Positions 1-9,624 of a stretch of 64,000 nucleotides of DNA are shown here, piece after piece. Location of the stretch: NCBI RefSeq assembly GCF_001612785.1, contig NZ_BDBC01000018.1, positions 1-64,000 of the forward strand. Direction: 5' to 3'. Below the pieces are notes generated by a model, which did not search any database, was not told the origin of the DNA, and saw only the letters and a program-made list of their open reading frames with translations. Position 1 is the stretch's first letter. Every line of letters starts with the position of its first letter. The position numbers and the translations under genes were made by a program. Source of the stretch: Nocardia beijingensis NBRC 16342 (GTDB taxonomy: Bacteria; Actinomycetota; Actinomycetes; Mycobacteriales; Mycobacteriaceae).

Positions 1-2
1 CC

Positions 3-2744
3 GCGGCCGCGTTGCGGGCCTGGTGGGACGAGCACCGCGCGATCTACACCCCGGTACGCACCGGCCTGCTGGAAGCGCTGAACTCGGCTCTGGCCGAGGC
101 CGGTTCGGATGCGCCGACGGTCGCCGAGGTGCTGGCCGAACGCACCGAACCCCTGCTCGAGGAGATCCGCACCCGCCGCAGAGAGGCTCGCGCCGGCGTG
201 GCCGCGGCCACGGCGCGCATCGAGGAGTTGACCGCCGAGCTCGAGCGGGTCGCGGCCCGGCGAGACGACGCGCCGCCCGCGTTCGCGGGCCGCTCCGGCC
301 GGACCGGTGACCGGCCCGGCGCCGCGCTGTGGCGGCTGGTGCGCTTCGCCGACGACGTGCCGCCCGAGACCGCGGCGGGCATCGAGGCCGCGTTGCAGGC
401 CGCGAACCTGCTGGACGCCTGGGTCTGCCCGGAAGGCGAGCTGCCGCCGGACTACGAATCCGATCAGTTCTTGGTGCCGCTGCCCGCATCGCAACGCCCG
501 ACCGGTCGCACGCTCGCCGACGTGCTGGTCGTGGAAGACGATTCGGACACGCTGGCGGTGCCGCGGCAGGTCGTGGCCGGTGTGCTCGCTTCCATCGCCC
601 TGCACGATGGCGCGGGCGAACCGAGCGGGGCGGTGGCGATCGGAGTGAACGGCGCGTTCCGGCAGGGCGTGCAGATCGGCCGCCACCGCAAGACCGACGC
701 CGAGTTCATCGGCGCCACCGCGCGCGCCAAGCGTCGCGAGGTCCGCTCGGCCGAGTTGACCGCGGCTGTCGCGGCCGCCGAGCAGGACCGAAGCGTCGCC
801 GGACAGCGGGAGGCCGACGCCGACGCCGAACTCGCGCGAATCTCCGCCGCCGCGAAGGCGCTCCCGCGCCCGACCGCGGTGACCGCCGCTTTGCGCGCGA
901 TGTCGGAGGCCGCGGGCGTGCTGCGATCGCGCGCGGAGGCCGCCGCCCAGGCCGAGCGCGATCTCGATCAGGCGGTCGCCGAGGTGTCGGCCGCGGAGAA
1001 GAAACTGCGCGCCGCCGCCGCCGCACACCGCACACCGCGCACCGCCGGGGAGATCGATGCGCTGGCCGCGGCCATCCGGCATTTCGAGAACACCGGCACG
1101 GGATTGCTGCGGCTGCGCGGGGACCACGAGCGCGAACGAGAGCGCGCACGCGAAGCCGACGACCGCTTGACCGAGGCCGCCGACTTGGCCGAGGCGTTCG
1201 CGGAGGAGGCCGAGGCCGCGCGCACCGGATACGAGGAACAGCTGCGCAAGCTGGAGACCCTGCGCGAGGCGCTCGGCGCGGGCGCCGCCGACATCGACCG
1301 GGAGCTGGAGCAGGCCCGGCAGCGGATCGAAGCGACCAAGGCCGCGCAGAAGGCCGCGCGCAAGGCCGCCAACCAGGCCATCGAGGCGGTCGGCGACGCC
1401 GAGGCCGCCTACCGCACGGCGCACGAGTCGCTGGCCACCGCGCTGACCGAGGTGCTCGCCGAGGTGAAAAACCTCGCGCCGTACGCCCAGCCGGATCTGC
1501 TGAGGCTGCTGGGCGCCCCCGCCGACGCACGCTGGCCGAGCAGTGCGGCCGCGTGGTCGACGCCCGAGCAACTGCTGTACCGGATCGCGACGGCAGGGCC
1601 GGACGCAACACCGGGGGTGCTGCCCGACGAAGTCGCCGCGCTATTCGACAACCTCACCGCGGCCACCGCGGCGGTGCGCGCGAGCGAGGCGACGCGCAAG
1701 TCCACGCGCACGGCGGTGACCGCGGCGTTGCAGGAGTTCGACGCGGCGCTGGCCGGGTCGGGCCGTGATTACCGGCTGCAATGGGACGCCGCGGACGGGT
1801 TGACCGTCGTCCAGGTGCACGACGAGCACGGGGTCTCGGCACTGGCCGACTTCGCCGCCCGCGTCGACGCCGCGCGCCGGGATCAGGAACTGCTGCTCAC
1901 CGACGCCGAGCGGCGCATCCTCGAAGACGCCCTGCTGACCGGCCTCGCCCAGCAGATCCACGAACGCACCAGCGACGCGCGGGATCTCATCGCCAGGATG
2001 GGCGCGGAGATGAAGCAGCGGCGGATGTCATCGGGCAACACCATCGGCGTGCACTGGGTGCTCGCCGACAGCCTGTCCGACGCGGCGCGGGCGATGTGCA
2101 AGCTGCTCGACCGGGATGCCTCGGCGCTGACGGCGGAGGATCTGGCGGCGATCCGGGCGCATTTCGCCGCCGAGATCAGGGCGGCGCGGGCCGCGCACCC
2201 GGAACGCTCCTACCCGGAGATCCTGGCCGCGACCCTGGACTACCGCACCTGGCGGGTGTTCTCGTTCACCTTGATCTCCGCCGACGGCAGCGAGGACAAG
2301 CTCACCGTGGCCAGGCACAGCGCGCTCTCCGGCGGGGAGCAGTCGGTGTCGCTGCACCTGCCGCTGTTCGCCGCCGCGCACGTCATGCTCGACTCGGCCG
2401 ACCCGCAGGCCCCGCGCCTCCTGGCCCTGGACGAGGCATTCGCCGGTGTCGACGACAACGGCCGCAGCGAATTGCTCGGCCTGAGCGTGCAATTCGACCT
2501 CGACCTGTTCATGACCGGCTACGACCTGTGGATCACCTATCCGCATGTCCCCGCGTGCGCGCACTACGACCTGGCGCACGCCGCGGCCGAGAACACCGTC
2601 AGCGCGACCCTGCTGGTGTGGGACAGCGGCGACCTGCTCGCCGAACACGACGGCACCGATCTCACCACCGCCCTCGGCTCCCCCGATCGACGCAGGCTGC
2701 CCACCACGATCGAAGGCGCACTGGAACTCACGCCGGTGACCTAG
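3..2744 (+). CDS. jetC: Wadjet-type SMC-like ATPase JetC (TIGR02680 family), 5' end outside window
   Basis: The frame is open to the left window edge, so this is the C-terminal ~914 residues of a protein whose family is usually near 1,350. The visible part is a long Ala/Glu/Arg-rich coiled coil (roughly residues 40-480), a middle region, and an ABC-type head with signature LSGGEQS near residue 770 and Walker B LLALDEAFAGVD near 802, followed by the family-typical MTGYDLWITYP segment. The Walker A half must lie upstream. In Wadjet (JetABCD) systems this SMC-like motor works with JetA/JetB kleisin and KITE partners and the JetD nuclease to cut small circular plasmids. No jetD follows within this window; it may lie upstream, since gene order varies, or be absent. 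The family call is confident from the C-terminal motifs; anti-plasmid activity is inferred. Confidence 0.85.
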   Translation, partial: AAALRAWWDEHRAIYTPVRTGLLEALNSALAEAGSDAPTVAEVLAERTEPLLEEIRTRRREARAGVAAATARIEELTAELERVAARRDDAPPAFAGRSGRTGDRPGAALWRLVRFADDVPPETAAGIEAALQAANLLDAWVCPEGELPPDYESDQFLVPLPASQRPTGRTLADVLVVEDDSDTLAVPRQVVAGVLASIALHDGAGEPSGAVAIGVNGAFRQGVQIGRHRKTDAEFIGATARAKRREVRSAELTAAVAAAEQDRSVAGQREADADAELARISAAAKALPRPTAVTAALRAMSEAAGVLRSRAEAAAQAERDLDQAVAEVSAAEKKLRAAAAAHRTPRTAGEIDALAAAIRHFENTGTGLLRLRGDHERERERAREADDRLTEAADLAEAFAEEAEAARTGYEEQLRKLETLREALGAGAADIDRELEQARQRIEATKAAQKAARKAANQAIEAVGDAEAAYRTAHESLATALTEVLAEVKNLAPYAQPDLLRLLGAPADARWPSSAAAWSTPEQLLYRIATAGPDATPGVLPDEVAALFDNLTAATAAVRASEATRKSTRTAVTAALQEFDAALAGSGRDYRLQWDAADGLTVVQVHDEHGVSALADFAARVDAARRDQELLLTDAERRILEDALLTGLAQQIHERTSDARDLIARMGAEMKQRRMSSGNTIGVHWVLADSLSDAARAMCKLLDRDASALTAEDLAAIRAHFAAEIRAARAAHPERSYPEILAATLDYRTWRVFSFTLISADGSEDKLTVARHSALSGGEQSVSLHLPLFAAAHVMLDSADPQAPRLLALDEAFAGVDDNGRSELLGLSVQFDLDLFMTGYDLWITYPHVPACAHYDLAHAAAENTVSATLLVWDSGDLLAEHDGTDLTTALGSPDRRRLPTTIEGALELTPVT

Positions 2745-2801
2745 CAGTTATCTGGGGCGGGTGGCTCACAGGCGCACTCCGGCACGTCGCGCCCGGGCCG
2801 G

Positions 2802-2893
2802 GCCGAGCCGAGCCGAGCCGAGCCGAGCCGAGCCGAGCCGAGCCGAGCCGAGCCGAGCCGAGCCGAGCCGAGCCGAGCCGAGCCGAGCCGAGC
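2802..2893. repeat. Pentanucleotide tandem repeat, 17 perfect AGCCG units
   Basis: The unit AGCCG is repeated without interruption from 2806 to 2890, with a degenerate unit before and a partial unit after. It starts 57 bp after the jetC stop and lies in non-coding DNA. A 5-bp period shifts frame with each unit, so no protein selection explains the perfect array. Copy number probably varies through slippage. Confidence 0.97.
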
Positions 2894-3177
2894 AAGGATT
2901 CCAGACGGCCCGGCGGTGCCCCCAGCCCGGCGCATAATTTCACCGCTTGCCGCCGCGCCCGGCCGCCACCGTGGCGCCGATCGTCATGGCGTCCTCATCG
3001 CCCCCATCGGCCCCGCGGGAGCAGCGGTCGGCGGCGCGCCCGCATCCGCACCGGGCTGCCGATTGCGTTCTACCGACCCGGCCCGGTCACCGCACGCTGG
3101 CGTCGGGCAGCATGAGCAGGCATGGTGTGCCCGGCACGTTCGTATTCGAAGATGTCACATCCCACAAACCGGCCCGG
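2894..3177. other. Intergenic stretch with no supported gene
   Basis: Between the pentanucleotide array and the 3' end of the M15 peptidase there is no reading frame with recognisable family features on either strand. Its only clear content is the first copy (3078-3138) of a 61-bp repeat whose second copy is the 3' end of the peptidase gene. Confidence 0.6.
3078..3138. repeat. Direct repeat copy 1: duplicated 3' end of the M15 peptidase gene
   Basis: This 61-bp block matches 3169-3229 at 59 of 61 positions, offset by 91 bp. Copy 2 encodes the last residues and stop of the peptidase on the minus strand. Copy 1 can still be read as VPGTPCLLMLPDASVR plus stop, against VPGTPCPPMLPDASVR in the intact gene. 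It is a relic of a short tandem duplication and has no start of its own. Confidence 0.93.
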
Positions 3178-3705
3178 TCACCGCACGCTGGCGTCGGGCA
3201 GCATGGGCGGGCATGGTGTGCCCGGCACGGTTTGTAGCTCGAAGTGCCACCATTCGTTCTCGAACGATCGGCACAGCCCCCATCGGTAGCCGTTCGCTTC
3301 GAGCCAGCGCGCGCCCTGCTGCGGACCGACGTCGACGGCGTCGCCGGACACGTGCGTCGACTCCTCCGGCGGCAGCACCCAGCGGCGCGCGTTGTCCGGC
3401 CCGTAGGTCGCCACAGCGTCCTCCCACAGCGCCTGCTGCTCGGCGGGCGTCCGGTAGCCGGACGTGATGGACAGGGGCACCCCCTGCGCGTGCGCCTCGC
3501 GTTCGGCCAGGGTGTACGCCAGCGCCAGCGCGGGATCGAGCCCTTCGGTGCCGGTCGCCGAGCCGGCCGACTCGCGCCGCTCGATGGCGACGGCTGTGTC
3601 GGCTCGCGCCTCGCCCGCCGAAAAACCGGCTGTGACCAGCGCCGGAAGCGCTACCACCGATAGTCCCGCCGCGATCAGGCTCCGCCCAGCATTCCCAAGC
3701 ACCAT
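3178..3705 (-). CDS. Secreted M15-family D,D-carboxypeptidase-like peptidase (VanY/DacB type)
   Basis: This 175-residue protein should act outside the membrane on peptidoglycan stem peptides. A signal peptide covers about residues 1-36, ending ARA-DTA. The M15 zinc motif is intact: STHVSGDAVD gives His118 and Asp125, and EWWHFE gives His154. SGYRT near residue 82 is the usual substrate-loop arginine motif. No ribosome binding site precedes the ATG, but TAGCAT lies 6 bp upstream (3712-3717), which fits a leaderless transcript. The stop codon falls inside a duplicated block. The catalytic set is complete, so a carboxypeptidase or L,D-endopeptidase of this fold is likely; which bond it cuts cannot be read from the sequence. 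Confidence 0.85.
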   Translation of the reverse strand: MVLGNAGRSLIAAGLSVVALPALVTAGFSAGEARADTAVAIERRESAGSATGTEGLDPALALAYTLAEREAHAQGVPLSITSGYRTPAEQQALWEDAVATYGPDNARRWVLPPEESTHVSGDAVDVGPQQGARWLEANGYRWGLCRSFENEWWHFELQTVPGTPCPPMLPDASVR

Positions 3706-4489
3706 GCGCCGATGCTATCGCCTGCGATCACGTATGCCGGGTATGCCCCGATCCCATATGGGCGGCAGGGGTGTTCCCGCGGTGTCGGCGCATGACTTCA
3801 CCGGTGACTCATACTGGTCGGGCAGGTGATTGCCGCACCTGTGCCCGGCTCGGAGACACGGACAACGTGAAGCTGTCGAGCGAATGCGGCGACCGTGCCC
3901 TACCCCAGTCCGCGGCAGTGCGAGCCAAGGTCCTTCGGTTCGCCCCCTGCTCCGATCACCTCCCCGCATCCGGCGTCGAACGCACCCCGTTGTCCACACC
4001 CGAATCGGCGAATACCGATGGGCAGCGACGACAACCGTGCCATGGCTCGCAGCGCGCGCAACGTCCGCACGACAATCGCCGCACCGATCGGCACCATGTG
4101 GACAACCGCGAGCGAATTCCACAGAAAACTCCACAACTTGGGATAATGCCGATCTGATATGTCCTTTATGCCCCCAATCTCCCTTGCACAGCAAACGTTT
4201 CGCTCCGCCTGGAACGAGTGATGTCCACAATCTGTGCACGTGCTGTGGATCACATCACCACTCGGTCTGTCGTCGATCTCGAATCATCCGTCGATAAGCG
4301 GCTTTTGAGTGATTTGCGCCGGATCGGGGCGTCCGACGCGATGAGATCGGATCTCCGCGAGGAACTTTCGCGTAGCGATGCGTCCCTTTCGGTCTGTATG
4401 TCGTACCCCTCCGGGGCATCGGCAAACGGACGCACTGCGCGAATCCCCCGCGCCCGCCGCACGGCGAACGATCCGAAGCCCCAGAACGC

Positions 4490-4530
4490 ACTGCGGGCGG
4501 CCGGCGCTCGTGCCGCCGGCCGCCCGCAGT
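4490..4530. terminator. 17-bp perfect hairpin without U tract
   Basis: CTGCGGGCGGCCGGCG (4491-4506) pairs perfectly with 4514-4529, extended by one A-T pair to 4490 and 4530, around a 7-nt loop. No T run follows, as is usual for high-GC actinobacterial terminators. It lies 87 bp past the stop of the ribbon-helix-helix gene. A structural role in the DnaA-box region is an alternative. Confidence 0.6.
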
Positions 4531-4589
4531 TCGGGTGGATAATCCACAGATGTCGGGAATTTCACATTCCCTCCCCAGCCATGTGAAGA

Positions 4590-4615
4590 CCGGCCGCACC
4601 ACACGGCACGGCCGG
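4590..4615 (-). terminator. Short hairpin directly after the ribbon-helix-helix gene stop
   Basis: CCGGCCG and CGGCCGG arms separated by 12 nt lie immediately past the minus-strand stop at 4617. Position suggests a terminator for that gene; the stem is short. Confidence 0.4.
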
Positions 4616-4616
4616 A

Positions 4617-5081
4617 TCACATTCCGGGCGTACCTCTCAGCGCGCTCGGACGCGACCGGGACGAGGTCATCGGCACACCCGCTCGGCGAATCCACTCCGC
4701 CGCTTCCCTATTGCGCGCGATCCGTTCCAGGATCTCCCCGTCGTGCGCGCGGGCGTACGCGAGCGCCAGCCTGATCTTGCTCGCGTGCAGGTCCGACTTC
4801 GCGCTGAGCACGGCGATCCGGCGCTCCACCGGACCGTCCAATTCGCGCAGGCGCGCAACGACTTCCCAGACCTCGGGACCGGCCGTCAGCGCGGCGCGCC
4901 GGTCGTGCAGCGGACCGCGGAAGACGATGCCGGGGTGGTCGAGCTGGTCGACGCCTTCCTGGATCAGGCGATCGAGCAACGCGGTACAGCTGGTTCCCTC
5001 GCGGGCAGCGCGATCGGCCAACCGGGAGGCGGCCGACTCGGTGAGACACAACGCCGTCGGTACTGGTCTGGACGTGCTCAT
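4617..5081 (-). CDS. Ribbon-helix-helix (CopG-like) regulator or antitoxin-like protein
   Basis: The protein has 154 residues. The N-terminal ~50 residues (VPTALCLTESAASRLADRA followed by a second helix) look like a MetJ/Arc/CopG ribbon-helix-helix. A middle motif HPGIVFRGP is followed by a GPEVWEVVARLREL segment of the kind seen in DUF433-like or antitoxin-associated proteins, and the C-terminus is helical. GAGGAG in the upstream sequence sets the ATG at 5081; an upstream in-frame ATG has no such site. No toxin partner is adjacent. It probably binds DNA; the target is unknown, and the DnaA-box region lies just downstream. Confidence 0.6.
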   Translation of the reverse strand: MSTSRPVPTALCLTESAASRLADRAAREGTSCTALLDRLIQEGVDQLDHPGIVFRGPLHDRRAALTAGPEVWEVVARLRELDGPVERRIAVLSAKSDLHASKIRLALAYARAHDGEILERIARNREAAEWIRRAGVPMTSSRSRPSALRGTPGM

Positions 5082-5217
5082 AGCTCTCCTCGACCTGCAT
5101 CGGTGCCGGTTCAACGATGTTCTTCGCTAAGCGTGCCCGCTGCGACGGCACCACCGCCCCGGTGATCGGGGTGACATCGTCGTGTCCTGGCCCGCCGCTG
5201 CGGGCCGGGACGACGGC

Positions 5218-6894
<1,677 letters not shown>

Positions 6895-7168
6895 CAGTCG
6901 CACTCCTTCGAACGGGCCCGAACACCGCGAACGGCCGGGCTGGTCACGAGCACAGCGAGCCTAGCCACCGGCGCGCACGCCCTGCTGGTTAGGCAACCCT
7001 ATCTCGGACAGTTGGCCGGCAAAGGTTGCACGTTCAACCCCGGTGATGCTACCTCTCATTCCGGAGAAAGCGCCCGGACGTCCGAGTCCGGCCGCGCGCG
7101 GACCGTTCGCGCGCCGCACGCCGCGGCGCGTGACGTTCTCGGTACAAGTCGGAGTTTGGAGCGCTGTC

Positions 7169-7639
7169 GTGACCGATCCCCATTGGCTCGATGACGTCGA
7201 GATGCGCGCCTGGCTGGGCTTCGTGCGCACCCGCGATCTCATCGCCGCGGCGGTCGGGCGGGATTCCACCAGGGAGTCCAACCTCACCTACGTCGAATAC
7301 TCGGTGCTGGCCTATCTGGCCGAGTCGCCGGACCACCGGCTCACCTTCGCCGACCTCGCGGCGAAGCTCGAATGGTCGCAGAGCAGGCTGTCCCACCAGA
7401 TCACCCGGATGGAGAAACGCGAGCTGGTCGCACGCGAACCGATCCCCGACGACGCCCGCCGCACCGCGGCCAAGCTCACCCCGCGCGGCGCCGACGTGCT
7501 CACCGACGCCGCGCCCGCCCACGTGCGGAGCGTGCGCAGGCACATGATCGACATCCTCGATCGCCAGCAGCTGGCCGCCTTGGCCGACATCTACGACACC
7601 CTGCTGGCCCACCACCGGCGCGCGGCGGCCGAGCACTGA
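7169..7639 (+). CDS. MarR-family transcriptional regulator
   Basis: This 156-residue protein has a winged-helix core typical of MarR: LTYVEYSVLAYLAESPDHRLTF, then a recognition helix WSQSRLSHQITRMEKRELVAREP, then the wing DDARRTAAKLTPRG. It should bind a palindrome as a dimer and release it on ligand binding. GGAG at 7158-7161 lies 7 nt before the GTG at 7169; the open frame further upstream has no ribosome binding site and reads as arginine/proline-rich filler. It faces mftD tail to tail (4 bp apart) and is divergent from the fumarase gene across ~270 bp, so fumarase or its own promoter are candidate targets. Confidence 0.9.
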   Translation: MTDPHWLDDVEMRAWLGFVRTRDLIAAAVGRDSTRESNLTYVEYSVLAYLAESPDHRLTFADLAAKLEWSQSRLSHQITRMEKRELVAREPIPDDARRTAAKLTPRGADVLTDAAPAHVRSVRRHMIDILDRQQLAALADIYDTLLAHHRRAAAEH

Positions 7640-7643
7640 CCGT

Positions 7644-8867
7644 TCAGGCGGGCGTGGCCGCGTGCTCGGCTGGATCACTTGCCGCGGAGGCGTTTTCGGG
7701 CAACCCGAGCGCTCGCTCGAAGCCCGACGGCACCACCACGTCCGAACGGTCCAGATCGGTGACGCGCGTTTTGCGCAGGCCGAGCAGCGCCGAATCGATG
7801 CCGCCGCGCAGGATGTCGAGCACGTTCTCCACGCCTGCCTGACCGTTCGCGGCCAGGCCCCACAGATAGGCGCGCCCGATCAGCACCGCGCGCGCACCCA
7901 GCGCCACGGCTTTCACCACGTCGCTGCCGCGCCGGACGCCGCCGTCGAGCAGCACCTCGATCTGCGCGCCCACCGCGTCGGCCAGCACCGGCAGCGCCCG
8001 GATCGCGGCCGGGGTGCCGTCGAGATTGTTGCCGCCGTGGTTGGACACCGAGATCGCCGCGACGCCCGCGTCCACCGCGCGCAGCGCGTCGTCGACCCGC
8101 ATCACACCCTTGAGCAGGACCGGCCCTTCCCACTGCTCACAGATCCAGCGCACGTCCGCCCAATCCGGCGCGGGCGTGCCCATCCATTCGCCGTAGGCGC
8201 CGAAGAACCCCGGTGCGGGTGCGTCGCCGATGGCCATGTTGGGCGCGGTCAGATCCGGGATGCTGCCCGACCGCGCATAGGTCGCCAGCCATCGGGGACG
8301 CGCCAGGGTCTGCGGTGCGAACTTCAGCATCGTGCGCAGATCCAGCTTCTCCGGGATGACCGGACTGCCCCAGTCGCGCCCGTGCGAGAAGGACCAGTCC
8401 AGCGTCAGGATCAACCCGACCGCGCCCGCCCGCTTCGCGCGCTCCATCCGCAGCAGGATCTCGTCCTTGCCGCCGCACCAGTACAACTGGAAGAACGTCG
8501 CCGGGTTGGCCGCGATCACCTCCTCGATCGGCTTGCTGGCGAACGAGCTCAGGCCCATCGCGATGCCGCGCGCCGCGGCCGCCCTGGCGACGGCGACCTC
8601 GCCGTCGGGATGCACCGCCTGCACACCCGTCGGCGAGATCAGCACCGGCATCGAAACCCGCTGTCCCAGCACCGTCGTGGACTGGTCGCGCTCTCCGATC
8701 GGCCCCGCCACGTGCGGCGCGAAACCCAGTTCGGTGAACGCCCGCTGGTTGTCCTCGATGGTCTGGCCGCGCTCGGAGCCTGCGATCAGAGCGCCGTACA
8801 CCGACTTCGGCAGGCGCTTCTTCGCCCGCCGCTGCGCTTCGGCGACGGTCTCGAACCACGGATTCAT
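7644..8867 (-). CDS. mftD: Pre-mycofactocin synthase MftD (FMN-dependent oxidative deaminase)
   Basis: This 407-residue member of the FMN alpha-hydroxy-acid oxidase fold closely resembles mycobacterial MftD (formerly lldD1) in PKSVYGALIAGSE, the GFAPHV segment, ISPTGVQAV, SSFASKPIEEV and WSFSHGRDWGSP. The FMN/catalytic region VSNHGGNNLDGTPA, the LLDGGVRRGSDV segment and GRAYLWGLAANG are intact. MftD oxidatively deaminates the MftE product AHDP to give pre-mycofactocin. The ATG at 8867 has an AAAGGAC site and overlaps the mftE stop by 4 bp, so the two are translationally coupled. The usual neighbours mftA, mftB, mftC and mftF are absent from this window. Confidence 0.93.
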   Translation of the reverse strand: MNPWFETVAEAQRRAKKRLPKSVYGALIAGSERGQTIEDNQRAFTELGFAPHVAGPIGERDQSTTVLGQRVSMPVLISPTGVQAVHPDGEVAVARAAAARGIAMGLSSFASKPIEEVIAANPATFFQLYWCGGKDEILLRMERAKRAGAVGLILTLDWSFSHGRDWGSPVIPEKLDLRTMLKFAPQTLARPRWLATYARSGSIPDLTAPNMAIGDAPAPGFFGAYGEWMGTPAPDWADVRWICEQWEGPVLLKGVMRVDDALRAVDAGVAAISVSNHGGNNLDGTPAAIRALPVLADAVGAQIEVLLDGGVRRGSDVVKAVALGARAVLIGRAYLWGLAANGQAGVENVLDILRGGIDSALLGLRKTRVTDLDRSDVVVPSGFERALGLPENASAASDPAEHAATPA

Positions 8868-9559
8868 GTTCCGGTCCTTTCCGGGGAGTTCTCCGGCCAC
8901 CACAGCCGGGTTCGGTCGAGCAGGTCGGCGCTCAGGTGCTCGAGCAGGGCCGCGCCCTCGGCGGCGGTCGCGCCGGCCGGGTCGCCGAGCACGCCGTTGG
9001 CGCTGACCGCGCGCACCCCGCCGCTGCGCAACAGCGGCAGCAGCTCGGCCAGCGGACGGGTGTCACCGGCCGCGGCGCGGTCACCGCGCACGCGCTCGGG
9101 CGCGAGCGCCAGTTGCAGCGCCGTCTCCGACCGGCCCGCGTGCGGGTCGCCCTCGAAGCGCGGCAGGTACAGGCGCACGTCGCGGGATTCGGTGCGCAGC
9201 AGTTCCGTCGCTCGCCGTAGCGGTTCGATGTTGCCGCCGTGCCAATTGACCAGCAGGATCCGTGCGAAAGTATCGGTCGCCGAGCGGCACAGCTCGACCA
9301 CCAGCAGTTCCAGCGCCGCCTGCCCGATCGACAGCGTGCCGGGAAACCCCGCGTGCTCACCGCTGGCGCCGTACGGGATCGCCGGCGCGACGAGCACGTC
9401 CGCGCGCGCCGCCGCCAGCCGGGCACACAGCGCCACGGCGACGTCGGTGTCGGTGGACAGCGGCAGATGCGGGCCGTGCTGCTCGGTCGCGCCGACCGCG
9501 ACGGCCAGGATCGCACCCGCGGCGGCGCCCGCGTCGGGCCAGGTGAGATCCGTCAACAT
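8864..9559 (-). CDS. mftE: Mycofactocin peptidase MftE (creatininase family)
   Basis: The 231-residue creatininase-fold protein carries the metal-site signatures ATEQHGPHLPLSTDTD, NWHGGN and DPHAGRSET. MftE releases the C-terminal two-residue heterocycle (AHDP) from the MftC-modified MftA peptide. No ribosome binding site precedes the ATG. Instead GATAAT lies 8 nt upstream (9568-9573), indicating a leaderless transcript. A perfect 13-bp palindrome overlaps this promoter. It is the first gene of an mftE-mftD pair and is divergent from mftR. Confidence 0.9.
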   Translation of the reverse strand: MLTDLTWPDAGAAAGAILAVAVGATEQHGPHLPLSTDTDVAVALCARLAAARADVLVAPAIPYGASGEHAGFPGTLSIGQAALELLVVELCRSATDTFARILLVNWHGGNIEPLRRATELLRTESRDVRLYLPRFEGDPHAGRSETALQLALAPERVRGDRAAAGDTRPLAELLPLLRSGGVRAVSANGVLGDPAGATAAEGAALLEHLSADLLDRTRLWWPENSPERTGT

Positions 9560-9567
9560 GCGGCGAC

Positions 9568-9586
9568 ATTATCGTCAGTCACTGAC
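9568..9586 (-). promoter_or_regulatory. mftE promoter -10 with overlapping palindromic operator
   Basis: GTCAGT-C-ACTGAC at 9574-9586 is a perfect palindrome. It directly abuts the minus-strand -10 element GATAAT (9573-9568), which is 8 nt before the mftE start codon. A repressor bound there would block transcription. The divergent MftR-type regulator is the obvious candidate, by position only. Confidence 0.65.
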
Positions 9587-9624
9587 AAAATCAAGGGTCG
9601 CCGCGGGCCGAGCACAATCGAACG

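Larger units (their letters stand above)
3706..4616. other. Non-coding stretch with a DnaA-box cluster
   Basis: No convincing gene lies in these 911 bp. Two perfect actinobacterial DnaA boxes (TTGTCCACA at 3990-3998 on the plus strand, and at 4097-4105 on the minus strand) are joined by one-mismatch boxes at 4221-4229, 4244-4252 and 4540-4548. Weaker TCCACA cores occur near 4118-4135. The segment 4140-4200 is AT-richer than its surroundings. There is no dnaA, dnaN or plasmid rep gene beside it, so this is not the standard chromosomal oriC arrangement. A secondary DnaA-binding locus or a remnant origin are the main readings. Confidence 0.6.

Noticed and set aside
2802..2893. Possible CRISPR or phage-type repeat array
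   Set aside because: Units are contiguous 5-mers with no spacers and no cas genes are near.
2728..2943. Minus-strand frame with SARLG repeats over the pentanucleotide array
   Set aside because: The peptide repeat is simply the 5-bp DNA repeat read in frame; every frame gives a repeat and there is no start signal.
3706..4616. Chromosomal oriC
   Set aside because: DnaA boxes are present, but dnaA and dnaN, which flank oriC in actinobacteria, are not; kept only as a DnaA-box cluster.
6984..7002. IdeR/DtxR-like iron box upstream of the Fe-S fumarase
   Set aside because: The core GGTTAGGC...CCTA resembles the box, but only about 13 of 19 positions fit the consensus, below what is usually accepted.
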